Source of the DNA: Chloroflexota bacterium
GTDB taxonomy: Bacteria > Chloroflexota > Anaerolineae > UBA3071
Assembly: GCA_014383605.1 (NCBI GenBank)
Contig: JACNHM010000604.1
Coordinates: 1-6,268 of the forward strand
Direction of reading: 5' to 3'
DNA length: 6,268 bases
A model generated the notes under the pieces. That model was not told the origin of the DNA. It saw nothing but the letters and a program-made list of their open reading frames with translations, and did not search any database. Positions 1 to 5,105 of the stretch are shown one piece after another. The position numbers were made by a program, and so were the translations under genes. The number at the start of each line of letters is the position of its first letter. Positions within the stretch are counted from its first letter, which is position 1.

Positions 1-1
1 G

Positions 2-175
2 GAGAACCTGGAAGCAGAGGACAGGGTTCTCCGGGTGTTGCGTGGCGGGTCGTTCGGCGACGATCGTGGCGGCGCTCGCTGTGCGTTCCGCTTCAGGAAC
101 TTCCCGTTCGGCGACTGGGACGGCTACGGGTTTCGGGTGGTGGTCTCCCCCATCTCTCCCTCCTCTGCACTCTGA
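2..175 (+). CDS. DGR target protein 1, C-terminal end only (FGE-sulfatase/C-type-lectin fold with VR1)
   Basis: The reading frame is open from the window edge and stops at TGA 173-175, giving 57 codons of a gene whose start lies upstream. It reads ENLEAEDRVLRVLRGGSF, then a variable stretch, ARCAF, and GFRVVVSPISPSSAL at the end. The RGGSF...GFR frame is the C-terminal signature of FGE-sulfatase (formylglycine-generating-enzyme-like) domains, which adopt a C-type-lectin fold and are common DGR targets. It aligns without gaps to the end of the NACHT-FGE protein at 2173-4953, including an identical last nine residues, so the two are paralogues at least here. Compared with the TR, the variable codons carry only adenine-site changes, mostly to Gly, Asp and Phe. 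The nature of the missing N-terminal part (NACHT or something else) cannot be seen. Confidence 0.88.
   Translation, partial: ENLEAEDRVLRVLRGGSFGDDRGGARCAFRFRNFPFGDWDGYGFRVVVSPISPSSAL
29..149 (+). repeat. DGR variable repeat VR1
   Basis: This 121-nt segment matches the TR at 1830-1950 (offset 1801). Between TR 1832 and 1950 there are 21 differences, all at template adenines (13 A to G, 8 A to T, none to C). Position 30 is a further A to T change at the 5' edge. The invariant blocks are 32-55 at the 5' side and 127-149 at the 3' side. Immediately before position 29 the match decays and includes a non-adenine difference, which places the 5' boundary around 27-30. The repeat lies at the very end of the target coding region, as is usual for DGR targets. 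Confidence 0.95.
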
Positions 176-204
176 TACTCTGCACTCTGGAACTCTGGAA
201 TCGG
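150..204 (+). repeat. VR1 3' flank, near-identical to VR2 3' flank
   Basis: These 55 nt match 4928-4982 after VR2 with one mismatch (A177 versus G4955). They cover the last codons, the TGA stop and an ACTCTG-rich run of short repeats. The TR shows only patchy similarity over the first 20 nt here (C at 150 where the TR has A1951). The switch from perfect TR match to divergent sequence at 149/150 is therefore the probable 3' limit of mutagenic homing (IMH in VR, IMH* in TR). The remaining 169 nt up to the reverse-transcriptase start hold only the paired hairpins at 272-323 and a ribosome binding site. Confidence 0.7.
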
Positions 205-271
205 ACCTCGGGAAAGCGCGTTTTGCATAGCCTGTGGCGGATCGGCGAGACTCAGAAGATCCAAAAAGCTC

Positions 272-323
272 GCGGTGGACTGCCAAGTCCACCGCCTTTC
301 TGCCGGACTTGGCAGTCCGGCAG
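272..323. repeat. Two adjacent perfect hairpins with complementary loops
   Basis: Hairpin 1 has a 10-bp stem, 272-281 (GCGGTGGACT) with 286-295, and loop GCCA. Hairpin 2 has a 10-bp stem, 300-309 with 314-323, and loop TGGC. The two loops are complementary. The 14-nt cores GGACTGCCAAGTCC and GGACTTGGCAGTCC are reverse complements of each other, so the pair is an inverted repeat made of two palindromes. It lies between the stop of target 1 (175) and the RT start (374). It could end transcription of target 1 (a short CTTTC follows hairpin 1, a weak T tract) or be a REP-like intergenic element. DGR variable repeats often have a hairpin just downstream, but this pair is over 120 nt past VR1 and has no counterpart after VR2. 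Confidence 0.75.
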
Positions 324-357
324 GAGCAAACTTGGATCTACTGAGACTGCCTATCAT

Positions 358-364
358 GGGGAGG
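358..364 (+). promoter_or_regulatory. Ribosome binding site deciding the RT start
   Basis: GGGGAGG ends 9 nt before ATG 374. The alternative in-frame starts, GTG 275 (inside hairpin 1) and ATG 356 (overlapping this site), have no comparable Shine-Dalgarno sequence in front. Confidence 0.65.
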
Positions 365-373
365 ACATCGCCC

Positions 374-1435
374 ATGGGCGAGATGTACGACAGAATCTGT
401 AGCTGGGAGAACCTGCGGCTGGCTCACCGCAAGGCCGCGCGCGGCAAGCGGGGAAAACGGGCTGCTGCAACCTTTGAATACCTCCTGGCCGACAACTTGC
501 TGGAGCTGCAAAGCGAGTTGGCCAGCAAAACCTATCGGCCTGGCTCCTATCATTCCTTCCACATCCACGACCCCAAGAACCGGCTGATCAGCGCCGCACC
601 CTTCCGCGACCGGGTCGTCCACCACGCCCTGTGCAACGTGATCGAGCCGCTCTTCGAGCGCAGCTTCATTCACGATTCCTATGCCAATCGCGTGGGCCAG
701 GGCACGCATCGGGCCCTGGATCGGGCGCAGGCTTTCGCCCGCCGTTACCGCTACGCGCTGCCGTGCGACGTGCGGCAGTTCTTTCCCTCCATAGACCACG
801 CCGTGCTCAAAGAGATCCTGGCCGGCAAGATCCACGATGCCGACGTGATGTGGCTGGTGGATGGCGTGCTGGAGAGCGGCATCGGGATACTGAGCGACGA
901 GTACGAGATGGCCTGGTTCCCCGGCGACGATCTCCTGGCCGCCGTTCGACCACGTGGTCTGCCCATCGGCAATCTCACCTCGCAGTTCTGGGCCAACTGT
1001 TACCTCAACCCCTTCGATCACTTCGTCAAACGTGAACTGCGCTGCCGGGCCTACCTGCGCTACGTGGATGATGTGTTGTTGTTCGCTGATGACAGACAGA
1101 CCTTGTGGGCCTGGCATGGCCAGATCGTGCAGCGGCTGGCTCTTCTGCGGCTGACGATTCACCCCGGCGCGCAGCCCCGCCCCGCCGTGGAAGGATTCCC
1201 ATTTCTCGGCTTTGTGGTCTATCCCACCCACCGGCGGCTCAAACGGCGCAAAGTTGTGGCCTACCGGCGTAAGCTCAAGCGCCTGGTGGCCGATTGGATT
1301 TGCGGCGAGGAGACGCAAGAGGCGGTGGTGGCCTCGCTCCTCGGCTGGATCAACCACGCTCGCTATGGCGACACCTGGGGCTTGCGGCGCAGTGTGTTGG
1401 CGCAAGTCCCCGCCATACCTGGAGGTGTGTCTTGA
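374..1435 (+). CDS. DGR-type reverse transcriptase
   Basis: This 353-residue retroelement RT copies the TR-containing RNA into cDNA with errors at template adenines, working with Avd. The start at ATG 374 is chosen for the GGGGAGG site and because family members begin close to a Y..I..W.NL..A...A..GK motif, seen here just after the start. The first catalytic aspartate is D132 in CDVRQFFPS. The DGR hallmark LPIGNLTSQ is at 196-204, with the IGxxxSQ form in place of the QG motif of group II intron RTs. The active-site YVDD is at 230-233 and the thumb-side GFPFLG at 274-279. There is no maturase or endonuclease domain, and the length fits the family. The stop codon overlaps the Avd start, so the two are co-translated. 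A longer form from GTG 275 is possible but would add a segment unlike the family. Confidence 0.96.
   Translation: MGEMYDRICSWENLRLAHRKAARGKRGKRAAATFEYLLADNLLELQSELASKTYRPGSYHSFHIHDPKNRLISAAPFRDRVVHHALCNVIEPLFERSFIHDSYANRVGQGTHRALDRAQAFARRYRYALPCDVRQFFPSIDHAVLKEILAGKIHDADVMWLVDGVLESGIGILSDEYEMAWFPGDDLLAAVRPRGLPIGNLTSQFWANCYLNPFDHFVKRELRCRAYLRYVDDVLLFADDRQTLWAWHGQIVQRLALLRLTIHPGAQPRPAVEGFPFLGFVVYPTHRRLKRRKVVAYRRKLKRLVADWICGEETQEAVVASLLGWINHARYGDTWGLRRSVLAQVPAIPGGVS
1421..1425 (+). promoter_or_regulatory. Ribosome binding site for avd
   Basis: GGAGG lies within the last codons of the RT, 6 nt before TTG 1432. It is 21 nt from the first in-frame ATG (1447), too far for normal initiation, so it favours the TTG start. 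Confidence 0.6.
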
Positions 1436-1782
1436 CGTCAGAACCGATGGTCATCTTCCCGCGCACGCACGATTTCCTGGTCTGGCTCATCCCGCGCACG
1501 ATGGACTTCCCGCGCAGCCAGCGCTTCGTGGTGACCAGGCGGCTGCAGGACGCCGCCTTGAACTTCCAGGAGCGTATCTTCGAGGCCAACCGGCTGAGCG
1601 GAAGAGCGCGCCTGGAACGGCTGCGCCAGGCCGACGCCGAATTGGACAAGGTGCGCCTCTATCTGCGCATGGCCGTCAACTGGCAGTGGCTGAACGAAGG
1701 GCAGTACCAGCACGTCTCGCGCATGGTGAAAGAGATCGGCAATCTATTGGGGGGCTGGATCAAACAGAGCAGTGGCACTTAG
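1432..1782 (+). CDS. avd: DGR accessory variability determinant (Avd-like four-helix protein)
   Basis: This small basic protein of 116 residues matches the Avd/four-helix-bundle family that binds the DGR RT and its RNA and is needed for mutagenic retrohoming. Visible family marks are a [10 protein letters not shown] segment near residues 26-35 leading into helix 1, [15 protein letters not shown] in the middle, a Y in [10 protein letters not shown], and the C-terminal [11 protein letters not shown] at 101-111. The predicted composition is almost wholly helical, with regular Leu/Ala spacing. The chosen start is TTG 1432, whose TTGA overlaps the RT stop, because of the GGAGG at 1421. An ATG start at 1447 would shorten it by five residues. 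It ends 47 nt before the TR, giving the order RT-avd-TR on one strand. Confidence 0.92.
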   Translation: MTSEPMVIFPRTHDFLVWLIPRTMDFPRSQRFVVTRRLQDAALNFQERIFEANRLSGRARLERLRQADAELDKVRLYLRMAVNWQWLNEGQYQHVSRMVKEIGNLLGGWIKQSSGT

Positions 1783-1829
1783 GGGCAGTCTTCCGGATTG
1801 CCCTCCGTGCGGGGGCCGGCCGCAAAGAC

Positions 1830-1950
1830 CACCGGGTGTTGCGTGGCGGGTCGTTCAACAACAATCGTAACAACGCTCGCTGTGCGTACCGCAACAGGAA
1901 CAACCCGAACAACGACTGGAACAACAACGGGTTTCGGGTGGTGGTCTCCC
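1830..1950 (+). repeat. DGR template repeat (TR)
   Basis: This non-coding template is matched by VR1 (29-149) and VR2 (4807-4927). Read in target register it gives HRVLRGGSF, then a run of Asn codons (NNNRNN), ARCAY, RNRNNPNNDWNNN and GFRVVVS. Between 1857 and 1927 there are 29 adenines in 16 codons: twelve AAC, one AAT, one TAC, one AGG and one GAC. Substituting any of these adenines cannot give a stop codon. Flanking blocks 1833-1856 and 1928-1950 are identical in all three copies. The 3' boundary is set by A1951, where both VRs have C. The 5' boundary is less sharp (1827-1831). Confidence 0.96.
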
Positions 1951-1976
1951 ACATCTGTCCGCAGTCTGCCGGAAAT

Positions 1977-2000
1977 GTCGCCCGGCCACGGCTGGGCGAC
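1977..2000 (+). other. Stem-loop 1 after the TR
   Basis: A perfect 7-bp stem, GTCGCCC (1977-1983) with GGGCGAC (1994-2000), and a 10-nt loop. It begins 26 nt after the TR 3' boundary and is the first of three stems in the spacer. Confidence 0.55.
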
Positions 2001-2038
2001 CGAGGCCTTGAGAGATGGCCGGCCGCGTCCCTGGCCGA

Positions 2039-2080
2039 GCCCTGCGCTGGCGTGCGGATGTATCCCGCTCAGCGCAGGGC
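2039..2080 (+). other. Stem-loop 2 after the TR
   Basis: A perfect 10-bp stem, GCCCTGCGCT (2039-2048) with AGCGCAGGGC (2071-2080). The 22-nt loop can form an inner 4-bp stem (GCGG 2054-2057 with CCGC 2065-2068). No T tract follows, so a simple terminator is unlikely. Confidence 0.6.
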
Positions 2081-2097
2081 CGGGCGAACATAGAACA

Positions 2098-2132
2098 GGC
2101 CCGGCTCCTGGGCCTGCGCCCTGAGCCGGGCC
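2098..2132 (+). other. Stem-loop 3 after the TR
   Basis: A perfect 10-bp stem, GGCCCGGCTC (2098-2107) with GAGCCGGGCC (2123-2132), and a 15-nt loop. It lies about 30 nt before the ribosome binding site of the NACHT-FGE gene. It could bound the template RNA or attenuate read-through into the target gene, but the following ACCCTCTC is not a classic terminator U-run. Confidence 0.6.
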
Positions 2133-2160
2133 ACCCTCTCGGTCGGAGGGAGGCTGAGTT

Positions 2161-2165
2161 GGAGG
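2161..2165 (+). promoter_or_regulatory. Ribosome binding site of the NACHT-FGE gene
   Basis: GGAGG sits 7 nt before ATG 2173, supporting this start over the nearby in-frame ATG at 2182. Confidence 0.65.
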
Positions 2166-2172
2166 ATCTACG

Positions 2173-4953
2173 ATGGCAAAGATGAGCGAAGAAGCACGAC
2201 AGGCAAACTTGGACCTGCTGCAACAGTTGTACGAAGATGGGGTGATTCCGGAGAGCGACTATCGCACCCGACTCGTCAGCCTGGGCGTGGATCCGGCCAC
2301 CGTGTTCGATCAGCGGGGGCAGCGCGTGGGCAAACAGATCATTGTGGGCCGCGACTACTACGCGGCGACACCTCCTCTCTCAGCACTGAGCGAGGACGAG
2401 GCTCTGGACTACTACCTGCGTCACGTCGTGGAGGCCAATCGCTGCCTGCGGCTGCAGGGCATCCGCTCCGCCGGACAGTTGGTGAGCATCCATCTGGAGG
2501 AGATCTACGTCACCCTGACGGCCACGGCGCGGCGCACGGTGGCCGCCGAGGAGGCCTGGCTGGAAGAGATGGCGCACCTGGCCCCCGGCGAAGGGGAACG
2601 GATGGCCCGGATGGGCCGGATGGACGAAGATCGCCGGCGGGAGACGGTGACGCAGGTCAAGGTCAAGGTGCAGGAAGCGCTGGCCGCTCACCCCCGTCTG
2701 GTGGTGCTGGGCGATCCCGGCTGCGGCAAGACGACGCTGCTGCGCTACCTGGCGCTGACCTATGCCCGAGATCTTCTCGGCCAAGAGGGGTTGGTGAAGC
2801 AACGCTTGCAGCTCGACGAGCGGCGGCTGCCCATCCTGCTGCCGTTGCGCGACTTCGCCCGTTATCTGGAGGCCCACCATCCCGATGCCAGCACCGACGG
2901 CCCCAAGCTGCTCCTGGACTACCTGCGCACCTACTTCGCCCACCAGGACATCCCCCTGCCGGAGCGATTCTTCGCCGGCCGGCTGCGGGAGGGCTCCTGT
3001 GTGGTGCTGCTGGACGGCGTGGACGAGGTGGCCGATGTCGGCGCCCGGCAGCGGGTGGCGCGCATCATCGAGCGCTTCACGGTGGCTTACCCCGATAACC
3101 GCAGCGTGGTCACCAGCCGCATCGTGGGCTACGTGGGCAGCGCCCGGCTGGGCGAGGGGTATGGTGTGACCACGGTGCGCGATTTCACCCAGGCCGACAT
3201 CGAACGCTTCGTCAGCCACTGGAACCGCGCCGTGGAGGTGGCCCTGGCCGGCGGCGAGACACCCTACGCGCTGGCGCAGGCCAGGCGGCAGACGGAGACG
3301 CTGCTGGCGGCCATCGCCGGCAACGAGCGAGTGCGCGAGCTGGCCGTCAACCCGCTGCTCCTGACGGTGATCGCCCTGGTGCAACGCTACCGGGCGCAAC
3401 TGCCGGAGCGGCGCACGGAATTGTACGAAGAGGCCATCGAGGTGCTGCTGGGCAAGTGGGACGAGGCCAAGGGACTGGACGCCAAGGCGGTGATCGTGGG
3501 GGCGGAGCTGGACGCCGGCGACCGGCGTGGCCTGCTGGAACCGGTGGCGCTGTCCATGATGGAACAGCGCGCCCGCGAGATCGAGGCCCGGGAATTGCGG
3601 CAGCAGTTGGGTCAGCGGTTCCATAGCATGACAGGGGATTGGCGGCTGGCGGGCAGAGCGGTGGACGATTTCCTGCAGTTGATCAACGAACGCAGCGGCC
3701 TGCTGGCTGAGCGGGGGCAGGGGGTCTACAGCTTCAGCCACCTGACCTTCCAGGAGCACCTGGCGGCCCGCGCCGTGGCCGACCGGCCGGACTACGTGCC
3801 TTACACGCTGGCCCGCCTGGGCGACAGTTGGTGGCGGGAGGTGATCCTGCTGGAGGCGGGCTATCTGAGCACCCAGGGCAAACAACGGGTCACCTCGTTA
3901 ATCCAGGCCATCATAGACCACAAGGATGAACCGGAACCGTACCACAACCTGGTGCTGGCGGCCGAGGCGCTGCGGGACGTGGGGCCGGCGCGCGTGGAGG
4001 GCGACCTGTGGGGCGAGGTGCAGCGGCGGCTTCAGCGGGAGTTCGAGCGCCCCCTGCGCCGGTCGGCGATGACCAAGGCTGTGTGGCGAGTGCTGGGCCG
4101 CCGGCCCACGCAGAGCGATGCCGTCCGCCGGCGGGCGGCTGCCGCCGAGGCGCTGGCGCGCATCCAGAGCGGCGGGCCGGGCACGCAGCCGGCCTTCTGG
4201 CGGCTGCCCCACGGCGAGCCGGTGTGGGTGGATATCCCCGCCGGGGAGTTCACCATGGGCGGAGATGGCGAGTACGATGGCAAGCCCGTCCATCGCCTCC
4301 ACCGGGAGCGCTTCCAGATCGGGCTCGTGCCCATCACCAATACCCAGTACCACCTCTTCGTCGCAGCCACGGAGCATGAGCCGCCGAAGCATTGGGAGGA
4401 TGGCCGCGTGCCCCGTGGCCTGGAGAGCCATCCGGTGGTCTACGTGAGCTGGCACGATGCCATGGCCTATTGCCGCTGGCTGGCCGGGGTGACGGGCAAA
4501 CCCATCACGCTGCCCAGCGAAGCGCAGTGGGAGAAGGCGGCGCGGGGGGACAGGGACCAACGGGCCTACCCGTGGGGAGATGAGTGGGACGAGACGAGGT
4601 GTAACACGCGTGAGTTGGGTCTGGACGGCACGACGCCGGTGGGCATCTTTCCGGACGGGGCCAGCCCCTACGGCTGTCTGGACATGGCCGGCAACGTGTG
4701 GGAGTGGACGAGGAGTCTATGGGGAAGTGGTCGTTCGGATCTCGAGTTCAAGTATCCGTATGACCCCAGGGATGGACGGGAGAACCTGGAGGCAGGAGAT
4801 GATGTCCACCGGGTGTTGCGTGGCGGGTCGTTCCTCATCAATCGTTACGACGCTCGCTGTGCGTACCGCTACTGGTTCAACCCGTTCGACGACTGGGACG
4901 ACTTCGGGTTTCGGGTGGTGGTCTCCCCCATCTCTCCCTCCTCTGCACTCTGA
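2173..4953 (+). CDS. NACHT (STAND) NTPase fused to a DGR-variable FGE-sulfatase/C-type-lectin domain (DGR target 2)
   Basis: A 926-residue protein with no signal peptide or membrane segment, so probably cytoplasmic. Residues 1-42 form a short helical module (LLQQLYEDGVIPESDY, loosely SHOCT-like). Residues 43-62 hold a TVFDQRGQRVG..IIVGRDY motif also found in the HD protein downstream. The NACHT ATPase has Walker A GDPGCGKT at 180-187, Walker B VVLLDGVDE at 277-285, sensor-like VVTSR at 312-316, NPLLLT at 393-398 and FSHLTFQE at 521-528. A helical region follows to about 676. The FGE-sulfatase domain spans about 684-920, with PAGEFTMG at 689-696, LPSEAQWEKAARG at 780-792, GNVWEW at 840-845 and RVLRGGSF at 880-887, and it ends in the VR. 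The typical FGE catalytic-cysteine arrangement is not evident; C896 is the only cysteine in the VR. A ligand-binding lectin role is therefore more likely than formylglycine synthesis. By family logic, ligand contact at the variable face would trigger NACHT oligomerisation. No classic effector domain is visible at the N-terminus. Confidence 0.93.
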   Translation: MAKMSEEARQANLDLLQQLYEDGVIPESDYRTRLVSLGVDPATVFDQRGQRVGKQIIVGRDYYAATPPLSALSEDEALDYYLRHVVEANRCLRLQGIRSAGQLVSIHLEEIYVTLTATARRTVAAEEAWLEEMAHLAPGEGERMARMGRMDEDRRRETVTQVKVKVQEALAAHPRLVVLGDPGCGKTTLLRYLALTYARDLLGQEGLVKQRLQLDERRLPILLPLRDFARYLEAHHPDASTDGPKLLLDYLRTYFAHQDIPLPERFFAGRLREGSCVVLLDGVDEVADVGARQRVARIIERFTVAYPDNRSVVTSRIVGYVGSARLGEGYGVTTVRDFTQADIERFVSHWNRAVEVALAGGETPYALAQARRQTETLLAAIAGNERVRELAVNPLLLTVIALVQRYRAQLPERRTELYEEAIEVLLGKWDEAKGLDAKAVIVGAELDAGDRRGLLEPVALSMMEQRAREIEARELRQQLGQRFHSMTGDWRLAGRAVDDFLQLINERSGLLAERGQGVYSFSHLTFQEHLAARAVADRPDYVPYTLARLGDSWWREVILLEAGYLSTQGKQRVTSLIQAIIDHKDEPEPYHNLVLAAEALRDVGPARVEGDLWGEVQRRLQREFERPLRRSAMTKAVWRVLGRRPTQSDAVRRRAAAAEALARIQSGGPGTQPAFWRLPHGEPVWVDIPAGEFTMGGDGEYDGKPVHRLHRERFQIGLVPITNTQYHLFVAATEHEPPKHWEDGRVPRGLESHPVVYVSWHDAMAYCRWLAGVTGKPITLPSEAQWEKAARGDRDQRAYPWGDEWDETRCNTRELGLDGTTPVGIFPDGASPYGCLDMAGNVWEWTRSLWGSGRSDLEFKYPYDPRDGRENLEAGDDVHRVLRGGSFLINRYDARCAYRYWFNPFDDWDDFGFRVVVSPISPSSAL
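4807..4927 (+). repeat. DGR variable repeat VR2
   Basis: This segment aligns to TR 1830-1950 at offset 2977. There are 16 differences, all at template adenines (11 A to T, 4 A to G, 1 A to C), and every other base is identical. Changed residues fall within 888-911 of the NACHT-FGE protein and are mainly Tyr, Trp, Phe and Asp, with Leu and Ile at 888-889. N890 and N903 keep the template Asn. The identical blocks are 4810-4833 and 4905-4927. Confidence 0.96.
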
Positions 4954-4982
4954 TGCTCTGCACTCTGGAACTCTGGAATCGG
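4928..4982 (+). repeat. VR2 3' flank, near-identical to VR1 3' flank
   Basis: One mismatch in 55 nt to 150-204, carrying the last codons, the stop and ACTCTG-type short repeats. The similarity ends at 4982, just inside the octamer array that begins at 4980. It probably reflects target-gene duplication or gene conversion, and may include sequence needed for target recognition. Confidence 0.7.
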
Positions 4983-5073
4983 CAAGTCGGCAAATCGGCA
5001 AGTCGGCAAATCACAAATCGGCAAATCAGCAAATCGGCAAATCGCAAATCAGCAAATCAGCACATCGGCAAGT
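4980..5073. repeat. Degenerate octamer tandem array (CGGCAAAT type)
   Basis: Twelve consecutive units fill 94 nt: CGGCAAGT and CGGCAAAT alternate twice, followed by variants such as CAGCAAAT, CAGCACAT and two 7-nt units (CACAAAT, CGCAAAT). It occupies most of the 152-nt gap between the NACHT-FGE stop (4953) and the HD gene start (5106). It has no dyad symmetry and no spacers, so it is neither a CRISPR nor a terminator. Confidence 0.85.
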
Positions 5074-5092
5074 AGCGAATGGTGGTGGATGG

Positions 5093-5096
5093 GGAG
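5093..5096 (+). promoter_or_regulatory. Ribosome binding site of the HD gene
   Basis: GGAG within a GGGGAG run lies 9 nt before ATG 5106. The next in-frame ATG (5115) would be 18 nt away, so 5106 is preferred. Confidence 0.5.
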
Positions 5097-5105
5097 ATAT
5101 GGTCT

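Larger units (their letters stand above)
1783..2160 (+). ncRNA. Putative DGR RNA: TR plus structured 3' spacer
   Basis: In the well-studied Bordetella phage DGR the RT and Avd act on an RNA containing the TR and a downstream spacer. Here the stretch from the avd stop to the next ribosome binding site has no credible gene. It contains the TR followed by about 210 nt dense in perfect stem-loops (1977-2000, 2039-2080, 2098-2132). That layout fits a structured template RNA. The ends given are only the gene-free limits. No promoter is recognisable, so the RNA may be processed from the RT-avd transcript. Confidence 0.5.

Noticed and set aside
223..260. TTGCAT considered as a -35 box for the RT gene.
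   Set aside because: No acceptable -10 element lies at 16-18 nt, so no promoter is claimed.
338..1405. Long minus-strand open frame opposite the RT.
   Set aside because: The plus strand has clear RT motifs. The minus frame is Gly/Gln/His/Val-rich antisense translation typical of GC-rich DNA.
374..1435. RT considered as a group II intron, retron or CRISPR-associated RT.
   Set aside because: The IGxxxSQ motif, the short length without maturase or endonuclease, the adjacent avd and the matched TR/VR pairs identify a DGR RT.
1212..2093. Long + frame spanning the RT 3' end, avd and the TR, which even reads through the Asn-rich TR in target register.
   Set aside because: It overlaps two well-supported genes in another frame, has no start signal, and is unlike any family outside the TR. 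The TR's coding look comes from its copying into targets.
2098..2140. Stem-loop 3 as an intrinsic terminator.
   Set aside because: The stem is strong, but the following sequence is ACCCTCTC with no T run.
2380..3885. 501-codon minus-strand frame opposite the NACHT domain.
   Set aside because: The plus strand carries Walker A, Walker B and other NACHT motifs; the reverse frame shows no domain signature.
4980..5073. Repeat array considered as a CRISPR or iteron origin.
   Set aside because: Units are 7-8 nt, contiguous, degenerate and without spacers, and no cas or replication gene is present.
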